The notes: a model not told the origin generated them from the letters alone. Shown: positions 34,773 through 44,280, numbered from the stretch's first letter. The stretch is DNA of 64,000 nt from Salegentibacter sp. 24 (GCF_004362395.1 NZ_SNWE01000013.1:62001-126000), one strand, 5' to 3'. Translations and numbers: made by a program.

Positions 34773-36141
34773 TATAAGGTTCACTTATTTTAAGATCTAA
34801 AATACCTTTTATATCGTACAGAGCTTCCATATCGTCAAATCCGGTTTTTAGTAAATCCTCCAGGTATAGCAGTGCAGTCTGGTGATCCCCATCGTGTCCG
34901 GCTATTTTAATGATATTTAAATAAGCTTCTGGATCTTTTTTATCGAAAATCGTTCGCAGTATACTTACAAAGATTTTTGTTTTGGAATCCGCAGCAGAAT
35001 TCACGTAATTATCATAATAATTTTTGCTTAACACATCCAGAAATCCCTGTAGCCTGCTGGCCATTTTCTGCTGCGCCCCATTAGATTTTTCTGCCATTTC
35101 TTCCAATTCTGCCACCTTTGCGGCCCACCAACCAATATTTTCAAAATTGGCTGTTACCACATCGGTCTCCATAAAATAAATATACTCTTGCTGACTTTCC
35201 TCCTCTTTGGCCGTAGCATTCCGATAATTTCTTCTTTGTTCCCTAAAGGCATCATTCCTTCTTATATCCCTTATCCTATCTTTTAAATCTGTTTCCAGGT
35301 CAAAATCTTCATATTTTTCCTCGATTTGCTGTAATTTTTCAAAAGCTCGATAATAATCGCGCCTGCGGCGTAAAACTTCTGCATAGGCTACTTCCTCATT
35401 AAAAAGGGTTCTCACCAAATCTAAATCTTTTGGTCGGCTGCCTTCTTTGATCGCATTCAGGGTAAAACCTGTAACTGCGTTTTGAATTACATCCACACTG
35501 GGCCATTCAATTTCTTTCTCACAGCTATAATAGTTCATTTCCGTTGGAAAGTCCTCCTGGTCCATATAGGATACGATTTCCTTTAAGGTATTCATGGAAT
35601 TATTACGATCACAGGCAATTGCACTAAACATAAATTTATTGGACGAATTCAGGTATTGTGTGTTTATCCAGGCATCTTCGATGGCAAGTACCCCAGAGAC
35701 ATTATTGAAGATAAACGGAAGTGCAGTGGCTAATTGACCTCCCTCTGCAAGACCTGCTATATAAACCTGCTCCCGATCTAATGGCAGCATCCCGTCTACC
35801 TGGTTTACAAAAGGTCCTACTTTCTTAATATTGTTTTGCAATGAATCCTTTTCTAAATTCAAATTAGAGGCTGCTATAATATAAGACTGCTGTTCGGCAA
35901 TTGTTCTAAAAAGTTGGGTAGCCGCTCTTCCCCTTCCTTTGGGATCGAAAACAAAGATGATCGGCCACTGCTCTTTTTCAGAATAATCCTGAGGAAGGTA
36001 TAGGGAGAAACTGTTGCCAGTAGTATCAGCCGCTGGGATCGAATCTACAATGCTTCCTAAGGGAATTTTAATTTCCTGGCCATGCCCGATTTGAGAAATA
36101 AAAAGAAAACTTAATATTAGAAATGATGCTTTTTTCAACAT
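34717..36141 (-). CDS. Exported alpha/beta-hydrolase-like protein lacking the nucleophile
   Basis: 474-residue exported protein (signal MLKKASFLILSFLFISQIGHGQ). Residues about 40-200 resemble an esterase domain (SFSLYLPQDYSEKEQWPIIFVFDPKG, split core WPIIFVFDPKGRG). The nucleophile elbow that should read GxSxG reads GLAEGG, with Ala132 in place of Ser, so hydrolysis is unlikely. The C-terminal 270 residues are helical and charged, with tetratricopeptide-like spacing (DLETDLKDRIRDIRRNDAFR and the terminal HDGDHQTALLYLEDLLKTG). It is followed by, and overlaps, the DUF1684 gene. A binding or scaffolding role is inference. Confidence 0.65.
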   Translation of the reverse strand: MLKKASFLILSFLFISQIGHGQEIKIPLGSIVDSIPAADTTGNSFSLYLPQDYSEKEQWPIIFVFDPKGRGRAATQLFRTIAEQQSYIIAASNLNLEKDSLQNNIKKVGPFVNQVDGMLPLDREQVYIAGLAEGGQLATALPFIFNNVSGVLAIEDAWINTQYLNSSNKFMFSAIACDRNNSMNTLKEIVSYMDQEDFPTEMNYYSCEKEIEWPSVDVIQNAVTGFTLNAIKEGSRPKDLDLVRTLFNEEVAYAEVLRRRRDYYRAFEKLQQIEEKYEDFDLETDLKDRIRDIRRNDAFREQRRNYRNATAKEEESQQEYIYFMETDVVTANFENIGWWAAKVAELEEMAEKSNGAQQKMASRLQGFLDVLSKNYYDNYVNSAADSKTKIFVSILRTIFDKKDPEAYLNIIKIAGHDGDHQTALLYLEDLLKTGFDDMEALYDIKGILDLKISEPYNDKIREYLGEAKYYKAGN

Positions 36142-36192
36142 AATAGTATATAATTATTATAAATATAAGCATTGATAACAAAGATCGTGCAT

Positions 36193-36220
36193 AAAAAAGC
36201 CCTCATCAAAAGATGAAGGC
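36193..36220 (-). terminator. Rho-independent terminator after the DUF1328 gene
   Basis: Minus-strand stem GCCTTCATC / GATGAGGGC with an internal mismatch and TTTT loop, followed by six T. It lies 25 bases past the stop at 36245. Confidence 0.6.
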
Positions 36221-36244
36221 ATATTACTATATCGTTGATAGGTT

Positions 36245-36439
36245 TTACTTTTTAATACGTTGAAGTCTCAAGTTGTCATTTCTAAAGAAAAGACGGGCAA
36301 TTAAAGATACTACAAGTAAATCTGCAAAGACTAAAAACAATACCCTCACTACTTCAATACCGGCAAAATTTAATCCGGAAAATCCCAAAGCACCGGTTAA
36401 AGCCGCTACAATTAGGAACAATGTACTATACTTTCTCAT
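36245..36439 (-). CDS. DUF1328-family small membrane protein
   Basis: 64-residue protein with two membrane helices (LFLIVAALTGALGFSGLNFAG and VLFLVFADLLVVSLIARLFF), close to the DUF1328/YtjA family. The start is taken as ATG 36439 (MRKYSTLFLIVAAL); an upstream in-frame start at 36460 would add seven residues. Function is unknown, but family members respond to stress in other bacteria. It is a single gene with a downstream terminator. Confidence 0.75.
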   Translation of the reverse strand: MRKYSTLFLIVAALTGALGFSGLNFAGIEVVRVLFLVFADLLVVSLIARLFFRNDNLRLQRIKK

Positions 36440-36655
36440 AATGCAATTTCTTTTAAGCAAAAATAGCTACATAATAGTCGTGTCGCTATTAATAAAATTA
36501 CAATTTGCTATAATTTAACTAAATCAAATATAGCTATTAGCAATTCGTTAAAAACAAAAATAAAACCAATGGATTTTAACTAATTCATAGAAAAAAAGGC
36601 TTCCATAATTGGTTATTTGAAAATCTCTGAGAACTGGCTTTACTTATTTTTAACA

Positions 36656-37105
36656 TTATAATAGCTTGTTTTTATGCATAGGTGCGAAATTCACTACCTG
36701 TGATAGTACAATATGGGTTTTTGTTTCGCCATAAGTAATTAACTTATCTATGAATTCTTCCAGATGTGCCTGATCACGGAGCACAACTTCCATAATAATA
36801 TTTTCATTTCCGGTTATTCGGTAACAATTGCTTACCTCTTTAAATTCCCTGACCTTTTCCAGAAAAGGTTTTAGCCTTCCCATAAATGCACGTAGGGTTA
36901 TTATGGCTTTTAACTGATGGCCGGTTTTATGATAAGAAATTTGGGTTTTATATCCGTGAATAACCCCAGCATCTTCCATTTTTTTTACCCTTTCAGCTAC
37001 CGCTGGAGAACTTAATCCTATTTCTCGTCCAATTTCAGCAAAAGAGTAACGGGCATTTTTTTGCAATCGGTCCAAAATTTTCCAGTTTAAATCATCAATT
37101 TGCAT
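36656..37105 (-). CDS. Lrp/AsnC family transcriptional regulator
   Basis: 149-residue leucine-responsive-type regulator. The N-terminal winged helix-turn-helix is LDRLQKNARYSFAEIGREIGLSSPAVAERVKKMEDAGVIHGY (core IGREIGLSSPAVAERVKKME), and the C-terminal RAM ligand-binding domain has ITGNENIIMEVVLRD. The start is set at ATG 37105 (MQIDDLNWKIL); an earlier frame start at 37135 adds ten residues. The divergent gene at 37221 shares its upstream region, so it is a candidate target. Confidence 0.92.
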   Translation of the reverse strand: MQIDDLNWKILDRLQKNARYSFAEIGREIGLSSPAVAERVKKMEDAGVIHGYKTQISYHKTGHQLKAIITLRAFMGRLKPFLEKVREFKEVSNCYRITGNENIIMEVVLRDQAHLEEFIDKLITYGETKTHIVLSQVVNFAPMHKNKLL

Positions 37106-37220
37106 ATCAAAGTTTTTAACAAGTAATACCTTCAATTTTTAGGTAAAAATTCATTTCTGCATTAAAACCCAAAGATAAACTATTTAATTTCTCGCTAATT
37201 TTACTTTGAAATTAAATAGA

Positions 37221-37625
37221 ATGCCACAAGCTTTTCCTAATAACACCTACCAAATGCCGGCTTATCGCAAAGCTTTGGAAATTTTCAAGCTTTCCAGAGC
37301 AATGGCCGTTCATTTTACACAAGACAAACATGTCCTTGAAATGGGCTTCTCCGCAAGTTCGAAGGATAGATTTGCAGGAGATCTTGTAACTGAATCCCTA
37401 CAGCTTGCTCCAGGAGTGGCTTCCGTAGCTACGGCAAAAAATTATGGTTCCCGTCTGGAACGTATTCGAAATATCAGAAAAGCCAGTAAAAGCCTGAAAT
37501 TACTTTGCAAAAACCTCGAATTTTCGGGAGTAAGGGAAAGTGAATTTCTCGTGCTGTTAAAAAACGAGATCCAAATTTTCGACAAAATGATCGTAGATTG
37601 GATTAAGCACATTAGAAAAGCCTAG
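37221..37625 (+). CDS. Small helical protein, possibly of the four-helix-bundle (S23/IVP) group
   Basis: 134-residue soluble protein, predicted all-alpha. YRKALEIFKLSRAMAVHFTQ and RFAGDLVTESLQLAPGVASVATAKNYGSRLERIRNIRKASKSLKLL (core SRLERIRNIRKASKSLKLL) resemble the arrangement of small four-helix-bundle proteins such as the 23S-intervening-sequence group, but the diagnostic residues are not all present. Function is unknown. The start is taken as ATG 37221; a TTG at 37206 is also open. It is divergent from the Lrp/AsnC gene with about 115 bases between the two starts. Confidence 0.5.
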   Translation: MPQAFPNNTYQMPAYRKALEIFKLSRAMAVHFTQDKHVLEMGFSASSKDRFAGDLVTESLQLAPGVASVATAKNYGSRLERIRNIRKASKSLKLLCKNLEFSGVRESEFLVLLKNEIQIFDKMIVDWIKHIRKA

Positions 37626-37645
37626 TTTGTTCTGCTTATTTTCGT

Positions 37646-38257
37646 TTAAAAGAAAGCGATTTTAATTCCCTCGATAAGCATATTCGTACCAATAATGGCA
37701 ATAATTAATCCCATTATTTTCTCTATCACAATAATCTTGTTTTGCCCAATGAACCGCACTAAATAATCACTGGAAATAAAAGCCAGGTGGTTTAAAAACA
37801 TAATCAACCCGAACATTGCAACAATAATTCCCATATCCATATAACTGGCGGTAGTGGTATAATTCATCGCCGTTACAATAGTACCCGGCCCCGCAAGAAT
37901 AGGAATTGCAAGCGGAGATATTGAAATACCTTCGTTAAAGTCGATTTCTTTCTGGTTATCAATACTTGACTGCTGCGCTCTAATCATTTCAAAACCAACA
38001 AAAAACACCAGGATACCACCAGTGATTTTAAAGGCAGGGATGGTTAAACCAAAAAGCTGAAAAATATATTTTCCCAATAAAATAAAACCGGTCACAATCA
38101 CAAAAGCCGTAAAGGTTGCCTTCTTAGAAATAAAACGCTTTCTTGTTCCATCGGCCTGCTTGGTCAGGCTCAGAAATATGGGGATATTCCCAATAGGATT
38201 ATTGATCGCAAAAAATGCGGTAAACGCACCTATGGCATATAACCAGACATTTTCCAT
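37646..38257 (-). CDS. MarC family integral membrane protein
   Basis: 203-residue inner-membrane protein with six helices. Family landmarks are FAINNPIGNIPIFLSLTKQ, GGILVFFVGFEMIRA, GISISPLAIPILAGPGTIVTAMNYT (core PLAIPILAGPGTIVTAMN) and the C-terminal helix. MarC proteins have no established transport substrate despite the historical antibiotic-resistance name. It is a single gene with 336 bases of noncoding DNA between it and IcmF. Confidence 0.92.
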   Translation of the reverse strand: MENVWLYAIGAFTAFFAINNPIGNIPIFLSLTKQADGTRKRFISKKATFTAFVIVTGFILLGKYIFQLFGLTIPAFKITGGILVFFVGFEMIRAQQSSIDNQKEIDFNEGISISPLAIPILAGPGTIVTAMNYTTTASYMDMGIIVAMFGLIMFLNHLAFISSDYLVRFIGQNKIIVIEKIMGLIIAIIGTNMLIEGIKIAFF

Positions 38258-38593
38258 AGATTAAATTTTTGGGTACTTAAAAGGTCGAAATTTAGAAGCT
38301 GTAAAACTAATCTGAAAATTTAGCCCCACCCAATAAAAAATAGGAAATTTTTAAGCCTTATACCTATCTTGTATTAGAGAATATTTCAATTTCCGATCCT
38401 TAAAAGAATAATAAGGCCAAAAGCAACTTATCCAATCATCACAAAGTGCACTAAGCTCTTGGGATTTTTAATTTCTAAGATACCAGATCAACTTTTAAAA
38501 TATTTCGCATGAGCCCAAAAACCCCTAGTTAATCGGGATAACTGCTTCACGAATTGTTAGCAGGCAAAGGGGCTTCGAAAATTCATTCTCTGC
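38258..38593. other. 336-base noncoding gap with a possible structured 3' element
   Basis: No convincing gene is present on either strand. On the minus strand just after the mutase stop, CCCCT (38522-38526) can pair with AGGGG (38568-38572) around an inner CTGCT/AGCAG hairpin (38542-38563), and the outer stem is followed by TTTTT. This could be the mutase terminator. The rest looks featureless. Confidence 0.35.
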
Positions 38594-41500
38594 TTACATA
38601 TTTCTTCTATACTGGCCCCCAACTTCAAACATCGCCTTGGTAATTTGCCCCAGGGAACAAACTTTGGTGGCCTCCATCAATTCTTTAAAAATATTTTCGT
38701 TTTTAATCGAAGCTTCCTTAATCCTCTCCAATGCCTCTTCAGCGGAATCTTCTTTGGCTTTATGAAGCGTGTTGAGGGTTTTAAGCTGGTGCTTTTTTTC
38801 CTCCTCCGTAGCCCTGATTACCTCGCCTGGGGTGACCGTGGGAGAACCCGTCGAACTTAAAAAAGTATTGACTCCAATAATGGGATAATCTCCGTTGTGC
38901 TTCAGGGTCTCATAATGCAGGCTTTCCTCCTGAATTTTTCCACGTTGGTACATCGTTTCCATCGCTCCAAGCACCCCGCCTCTTTCTGTAATTCGATCGA
39001 ATTCGGTTAATACGGCTTCTTCTACAAGATCGGTCAACTCTTCGATTATAAAAGATCCCTGAATTGGATTCTCGTTTTTGGCAAGTCCTAGCTCTTTGTT
39101 GATAATCAGCTGTATTGCCATTGCCCTTCTTACTGAAGCTTCTGTAGGCGTGGTAATGGCTTCATCGTAGGCATTGGTATGCAGGGAATTACAATTGTCA
39201 TAAATGGCATACAAAGCCTGAAGCGTCGTTCTAATATCATTGAAATCTATTTCCTGGGCGTGCAGGGATCTCCCAGAAGTCTGAATGTGGTATTTCAACA
39301 TCTGTGCTCGTGGGTTCGCTCCGTATTTATGTTTAAGTGCCTTAGACCAAATCTTCCGTGCTACCCGTCCAATTACCGCATATTCGGGATCAATTCCATT
39401 GGAAAAGAAAAAAGAAAGGTTGGGACCGAATTTATTGATATCCATTCCACGGCTCAAATAATACTCCACATAAGTAAAACCATTGGCAAGGGTAAAGGCC
39501 AGCTGGGTAATTGGATTGGCTCCGGCTTCAGCAATATGGTATCCGGAAATAGACACCGAATAAAAGTTCCTTACCTTTTCTTTGATAAAATACTCCTGGA
39601 CATCACCCATTAAACGTAAAGCGAATTCCGTAGAAAATATACAGGTATTTTGTGCCTGGTCCTCTTTAAGAATATCGGCCTGAACCGTTCCCCGAACCAC
39701 GCTGATAGTTTGTTCTTTGATATTAGCATACACCTCTGGCGGTAATACCTGGTCACCGGTAAGCCCCAGGAGCATAAGGCCAAGACCATTGTTTCCCTCG
39801 GGCAGATCTCCTCGATAAACCGGGCGGTCCAAACCATTGTCATCATAAAGTTCTTTATATTTTGCTTCAACTTTATTTTCTAGTTGGTTTTCTTTGATAT
39901 ACTTTTCACATTGCTGATCTATAGCCGCATTCATAAAGAAACCAAGCAACATGGGCGCAGGACCGTTTATAGTCATACTGACCGAGGTCATCGCATCGGC
40001 CAAATCAAAGCCGGAATATAATTTCTTAGCATCATCCAAACAGCAAATAGAAACTCCGGAATTCCCGATTTTCCCGTAAATATCAGGACGCTCATCGGGA
40101 TCATTTCCATAAAGGGTCACCGAATCGAACGCAGTAGAAAGCCTTTTAGCCGGCAAGCCCATACTCACATAATGAAAACGTCGGTTGGTACGCTCCGGGC
40201 CACCTTCCCCGGCAAACATTCTTGTGGGATCCTCTCCCTGACGTTTAAAGGGGTAAAGCCCTGCAGTAAAAGGAAACTCTCCCGGTACATTTTCCTGAAG
40301 GCACCATTTTAAAATATCACCCCATGCTTTATACTTGGGCAATGCAACCTTGGGAATCTGCGAATGTGAAAGGGATTCCGTATGAGTATCAATTTTAATT
40401 TCTTTATCCCGAACTTTAAAGGAATAAACCGGCTCTACATATTTTGTTACTTTATCCTGCCAGCTCTGAATAATTTCCCAATTATAAGGATCCAGATCCA
40501 TTTTCACCCTATCGAATTCTGCAAAAAGCATTTTTAGAAAATCCTTTTGAGAATCTTCCGCAAATTCCTTTATTTCCTCCTGGTTAATACCGTGTTTCTC
40601 CAGGTACTGAGATTGGTTATTGCTCAGGTCTAGACCGCACACAGATTCTATAGTTTTAAAAACTCCATATAGTTTCTGGGCGACCTCAGCCTGGCTTGCG
40701 GCCTTTTCATCATAGCTTCTGTTGTTCTCAGCAATTTCCGAAAGATAACGGGTACGTTTTGGGGGAATTACAAATATTTTTTCGCTCATTTCAGCCGAGA
40801 TCTCAAAAGTGGAATGGAGATCCGCCCGGGTTTTTTCCGCTACCGTATCCATAATTTCACGATATAGGGTATTCATTCCAGGATCGTTAAATTGAGAGGC
40901 AATGGTTCCAAAAACTGGTAATTTTTCAGCGTCTTTATCCCATAACTGGTGATTGCGCTGATATTGTTTTTTCACATCCCTCAAGGCGTCCTGTGCCCCG
41001 CGCTTATCGAACTTATTTATGGCCACTAAATCAGCAAAATCGAGCATATCGATTTTTTCCAATTGCGTTGCGGCACCGAACTCCGGAGTCATAACATATA
41101 ATGCTACATCAGAATGATCCATAATTTCGGTATCACTCTGGCCGATTCCTGAGGTTTCCAAAATTATCAAATCAAATTCCGCTGCTTTTAAAACCTCCAC
41201 GGCTTCAGCCACGTGTTTAGAAAGGGCAAGGTTGGATTGTCGTGTGGCCAGGGAACGCATATAGACATGATCGCTGTTAATGGCATTCATTCGAATTCTA
41301 TCCCCTAGTAAAGCGCCACCGGTTTTTCTTTTAGAAGGATCCACTGAGATAATCCCTATATTTCTTTCGGGGAAATCACTTAAGAATCGGCGTACCAGTT
41401 CATCTACTAAACTCGATTTTCCCGCACCACCGGTTCCTGTGATTCCCAGTACAGGAATTTTACTTTTTTCGGTTTCTTTTCTTAAGTTCCTAAAATGCTT

Positions 41501-42049
41501 AAGAAAAGCATCATGTTTATTTTCAGCAAGGGAAATAAGCCTTGCGATAGTGTTTACATTCTTATCCTTTAAATCTTCAGCAACAGATTTTTCTTCCGCC
41601 AGATCACGTGTTTCATAATCAACCCGTCTGACCATATCATTGATCATCCCTTGGAGTCCCATTTCACGGCCATCATCAGGAGAATAGATTCGGGTTATTC
41701 CGTAATCCATTAACTCCTTAATTTCCTCAGGAAGAATAACTCCGCCACCACCACCAAAAATAGCAATGTGACTGGCGTTCTTTTCCTGAAGCAAATCGTG
41801 CATATACTTAAAATATTCGGTATGCCCACCCTGGTAAGAAGTCATTGCAATGGCCTGTGCATCTTCCTGAATTGCACAATTGACCACCTCTTCCACACTT
41901 CTGTCGTGCCCCAGGTGAATTACCTCAACACCCGTAGACTGAATAATCCGGCGCATTATATTTATAGCTGCATCATGCCCGTCAAAGAGCGAGGCAGCCG
42001 TAACAATTCTTATTTTATTTTTAGGAGTATATGGTTTTTGTTGTTCCAT
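38594..42049 (-). CDS. Fused adenosylcobalamin-dependent acyl-CoA mutase (IcmF type)
   Basis: 1151-residue fusion in the order B12-binding domain (DGHD, Asp23 and His25), MeaB-like G domain (Walker [10 protein letters not shown], 205-213; NKFD at 345-348), then the mutase barrel (from about 580) with [22 protein letters not shown]. This is the isobutyryl-CoA mutase fused (IcmF) layout; the enzyme is cytosolic and interconverts branched and linear acyl-CoA. Pocket positions read Tyr599 and Gln800, where, from memory, IcmF has Phe and Gln and methylmalonyl-CoA mutase has Tyr and Arg, so the substrate is uncertain. It needs adenosylcobalamin from a PduO-type enzyme such as the one at 0.1 kb. Confidence 0.93.
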   Translation of the reverse strand: MEQQKPYTPKNKIRIVTAASLFDGHDAAINIMRRIIQSTGVEVIHLGHDRSVEEVVNCAIQEDAQAIAMTSYQGGHTEYFKYMHDLLQEKNASHIAIFGGGGGVILPEEIKELMDYGITRIYSPDDGREMGLQGMINDMVRRVDYETRDLAEEKSVAEDLKDKNVNTIARLISLAENKHDAFLKHFRNLRKETEKSKIPVLGITGTGGAGKSSLVDELVRRFLSDFPERNIGIISVDPSKRKTGGALLGDRIRMNAINSDHVYMRSLATRQSNLALSKHVAEAVEVLKAAEFDLIILETSGIGQSDTEIMDHSDVALYVMTPEFGAATQLEKIDMLDFADLVAINKFDKRGAQDALRDVKKQYQRNHQLWDKDAEKLPVFGTIASQFNDPGMNTLYREIMDTVAEKTRADLHSTFEISAEMSEKIFVIPPKRTRYLSEIAENNRSYDEKAASQAEVAQKLYGVFKTIESVCGLDLSNNQSQYLEKHGINQEEIKEFAEDSQKDFLKMLFAEFDRVKMDLDPYNWEIIQSWQDKVTKYVEPVYSFKVRDKEIKIDTHTESLSHSQIPKVALPKYKAWGDILKWCLQENVPGEFPFTAGLYPFKRQGEDPTRMFAGEGGPERTNRRFHYVSMGLPAKRLSTAFDSVTLYGNDPDERPDIYGKIGNSGVSICCLDDAKKLYSGFDLADAMTSVSMTINGPAPMLLGFFMNAAIDQQCEKYIKENQLENKVEAKYKELYDDNGLDRPVYRGDLPEGNNGLGLMLLGLTGDQVLPPEVYANIKEQTISVVRGTVQADILKEDQAQNTCIFSTEFALRLMGDVQEYFIKEKVRNFYSVSISGYHIAEAGANPITQLAFTLANGFTYVEYYLSRGMDINKFGPNLSFFFSNGIDPEYAVIGRVARKIWSKALKHKYGANPRAQMLKYHIQTSGRSLHAQEIDFNDIRTTLQALYAIYDNCNSLHTNAYDEAITTPTEASVRRAMAIQLIINKELGLAKNENPIQGSFIIEELTDLVEEAVLTEFDRITERGGVLGAMETMYQRGKIQEESLHYETLKHNGDYPIIGVNTFLSSTGSPTVTPGEVIRATEEEKKHQLKTLNTLHKAKEDSAEEALERIKEASIKNENIFKELMEATKVCSLGQITKAMFEVGGQYRRNM

Positions 42050-42199
42050 TGCTAATTATCTCTGAATTTTGGACCTGCAATTTACGAAAATCGCATTCAA
42101 ATATTGGTATTTTAAGTTTTTTATAAGGATCTTCCAATTGCTATTCCCGAAAAACATTGCATTGAAAAAGTAAATTCTCAAGTCCCAATCTTAAATTTA

Positions 42200-42207
42200 T
42201 ATCTTTG
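42200..42207 (+). promoter_or_regulatory. Probable -7 element for the DUF4197 gene
   Basis: TATCTTTG matches TAnnTTTG, 17 bases before the ATG at 42224. No -33 TTG at the right distance. Confidence 0.35.
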
Positions 42208-42223
42208 GTTAAAAAGCAATTAT

Positions 42224-42922
42224 ATGAAAAAGATTTTTTTGGTTTTTATAGTACTTATCTTTTCTTCCTGTGCCCAGTTGCAAACCATTGCCGAAAACTA
42301 CCCACAAATTGGTGTTAGTAATACTGAAATTGCTTCCGGTTTGCGTCAGGCTTTAGATATGGGAATTGAAAAGCAGGTGACCAAGCTTACGCAAGAAAAT
42401 GGGTTTTACAATAACGAACTGGTAAGAATTACGCTTCCCCCCGAATTGCAAAAAATTGACAAAACCCTTCGTGATGTCGGTTTAGACGCCTTAGCCGATG
42501 AAGGTTTAAAAGTTCTAAATCGCGCTGCTGAAGAAGCCGTAAAAGAAGCTACTCCAATCTTTGTAGATGCGGTGAAAGAAATTACATTTTATGATGCTCG
42601 GGATATTCTGTTAGGCCCTGATAATGCCGCCACTTTATACCTTACCAATAAAACACAAGAACCCCTCTATAATAAATTTAAGCCAGTAGTTGCTTCTTCC
42701 CTTGATAAAGTTGGGGCGACAGAAATCTGGGCTACTATTATCAAGCGTTACAACAACCTGCCCCTTACCAATGACGTAAATCCAGATCTTGCAGATTATG
42801 TGAGCGATCAGGCCCTTGATGGGGTTTATACCATGATTGCCATTGAAGAAAGGGAGATTAGGGAAAAGGTTTCGGCAAGATCTACAGCCCTTTTAAAACG
42901 CGTTTTCGCACTTCAGGATTAA
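42224..42922 (+). CDS. DUF4197 lipoprotein
   Basis: 232-residue protein with a short lipoprotein-type leader (MKKIFLVFIVLIFSSC). The domain is all-alpha; typical pieces are ASGLRQALDMGIEKQVTKL, GFYNNELVRITLPPELQK and TPIFVDAVKEITFYDARDILLG (core AVKEITFYDARDILLGPDNAA). DUF4197 proteins are widespread in Bacteroidota and have no known activity. It has a -7 box and is followed 27 bases later by a small membrane protein gene. Confidence 0.85.
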   Translation: MKKIFLVFIVLIFSSCAQLQTIAENYPQIGVSNTEIASGLRQALDMGIEKQVTKLTQENGFYNNELVRITLPPELQKIDKTLRDVGLDALADEGLKVLNRAAEEAVKEATPIFVDAVKEITFYDARDILLGPDNAATLYLTNKTQEPLYNKFKPVVASSLDKVGATEIWATIIKRYNNLPLTNDVNPDLADYVSDQALDGVYTMIAIEEREIREKVSARSTALLKRVFALQD

Positions 42923-42948
42923 CTTTTTCATTTAAAAATTCCTAAAAA

Positions 42949-43200
42949 ATGACTCACTTTCTAGCTATTGGAGCTCCTCAAATTATTTTGATACTCATAG
43001 TTCTTATTCCACTTTTATTACTACCCATCGTTGCTTTAATAGACATTTTAAGGAATGAATTTACCGCTAACAATAAAATAGTTTGGATCATTGTAGTAAT
43101 ATTCTTTAACTTCCTTGGAGCATTTCTGTATTTCATTATGAGTTCTAAACACAAGATGAGGGTTAATTATGACAAGGATTCACCAAATAAAAACGTTTAA
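42949..43200 (+). CDS. PLDc_N-type small membrane protein
   Basis: 83-residue protein with two helices (PQIILILIVLIPLLLLPIVAL and KIVWIIVVIFFNFLGAFLYFI) and a short loop with IDILRNEFTANNK. The second helix plus preceding loop match the phospholipase D N-terminal (PLDc_N) domain, which occurs alone as a membrane module. Activity is not expected without the PLD catalytic domain. Confidence 0.7.
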   Translation: MTHFLAIGAPQIILILIVLIPLLLLPIVALIDILRNEFTANNKIVWIIVVIFFNFLGAFLYFIMSSKHKMRVNYDKDSPNKNV

Positions 43201-43319
43201 TTAATATTTTTAACAATTTGAGTTCAAACAGGATAATTTTTACATCAATCTTAACGCCCGCTTAGCATTTACTTTGCATAGATGAGGCTTATCTTTGTTC
43301 CAAAGACGAAAACAAAATT

Positions 43320-43499
43320 ATGTTCAAAATCTTTGAGACAAAATCTACAGAAGAACACCTTAGTGATAAGTATCAATACCTTATGCATAAAGCTTATAAA
43401 TTGGCACTTACCGACAAAGAAGAGAGTGACAGGCTGAACGCCCGGGCCAAGAAGATTCTAATGGAGCTCAAAAGAATGCAGTATGATAAAATTGATTAA
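43320..43499 (+). CDS. Small cytosolic protein, probably Lacal_2735 family
   Basis: 59-residue basic-acidic helical protein read from ATG 43320 (MFKIFETKSTEEHLSDKYQY, then LMHKAYKLALTDKEESDRL). The opening MFKIF...EEHL-KYQYLMHKAYKLA and the AKKILMEL heptads resemble the Lacal_2735 family of flavobacterial hypothetical proteins. It ends four bases into the convergent BtuF-like gene. The frame uses normal codons for this genome, but no experiment or homology search was possible here. Confidence 0.6.
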   Translation: MFKIFETKSTEEHLSDKYQYLMHKAYKLALTDKEESDRLNARAKKILMELKRMQYDKID

Positions 43500-44269
43500 A
43501 GGCTAAGGCTTTTAAAATAATCCATCGCCTTTATCAACCTTGACCCGTACCAGCTGAAATATTCCCCATCTACCAACTTTACTTGAGTATTTAATTCAGA
43601 AAAATATGCTTTATGCTTTTCCTGAAAAGGAAACGGCTCAGAAGATAATAAAATAATATCAGGTTTATTTGCTTTTAAGTCCTTCAGGCTTGTTTGGGGA
43701 TAGCGAGCTTCATTAAAAACATTTTCCAGCCTATTCAACTTTAAGAGCTCATCTATAAAAGTATCCTTTCCGGCTACCATTAAAGGTTTTTTCCAGATTA
43801 AATAAGCTACTTTTTTTACAGGCCTGCCGCTAAGTTGCTTCTCCAGCGAGTTCATTTTTATCTTTATGGAATTCACCATGGTTTGGGTCAAAGCTTGTTT
43901 TTGAAAGAGCTTTCCATACTGATCCATTAATTCAAAGGCATCGGCAAGCTTTACGATATTTGAAACATGAACTGGAGCAATATCTTCTAACTGCATCACC
44001 ATCTCACGGGTGTTCTCTTCTTTATTACAAAGAATAATATCAGGCTTTAGGGACTTTATTCTTTCTAGCTTTACCTGTTTGGTTCCCCCAACAATTTTCT
44101 TGCTTTTCCGAAGCTCTTCGGGATGAACACAAAACTTAGTGATTCCTACCAGGCTTTCTTCTAGGCCTAAGTCAATCAACAATTCTGTTTGGCTGGGCAC
44201 CAGGGAGATAATACGTTTTGGCACATCGGGAAGGTGAATTTCTCTATGTAACTGATCTCTGAGCTCCAT
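43496..44269 (-). CDS. BtuF-like helical backbone metal-receptor protein, no export signal
   Basis: 257-residue two-lobe binding protein of the BtuF / vitamin B12 and iron-siderophore receptor type. Family landmarks are RIISLVPSQTELLIDLGLEESLVGIT (core ISLVPSQTELLIDLG) and LKPDIILCNKEENTR, then the second lobe LKDLKANKPDIILLSSEPFPF. There is no signal peptide or lipobox at the start (ATG 44269, MELRDQLHREIHLPDVPK), so it appears cytosolic, unlike the usual periplasmic BtuF. The open frame could begin at TTG 44275. It follows pyrF by 11 bases in the same direction. Cobalamin is one candidate ligand. Confidence 0.75.
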   Translation of the reverse strand: MELRDQLHREIHLPDVPKRIISLVPSQTELLIDLGLEESLVGITKFCVHPEELRKSKKIVGGTKQVKLERIKSLKPDIILCNKEENTREMVMQLEDIAPVHVSNIVKLADAFELMDQYGKLFQKQALTQTMVNSIKIKMNSLEKQLSGRPVKKVAYLIWKKPLMVAGKDTFIDELLKLNRLENVFNEARYPQTSLKDLKANKPDIILLSSEPFPFQEKHKAYFSELNTQVKLVDGEYFSWYGSRLIKAMDYFKSLSL

Positions 44270-44280
44270 AAGCAAAAAAA

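Noticed and set aside
38351-38468. Open minus-strand frame of about 38 codons in the gap before the mutase gene (contains many Trp, Tyr and Cys)
   Set aside because: It has no ATG, GTG or TTG start, begins right after a stop codon, and matches no family I know. Treated as noncoding.
42050-42223. Possible cobalamin riboswitch upstream of the IcmF-type mutase
   Set aside because: I looked for conserved B12-box-like sequence on the minus strand and found none.
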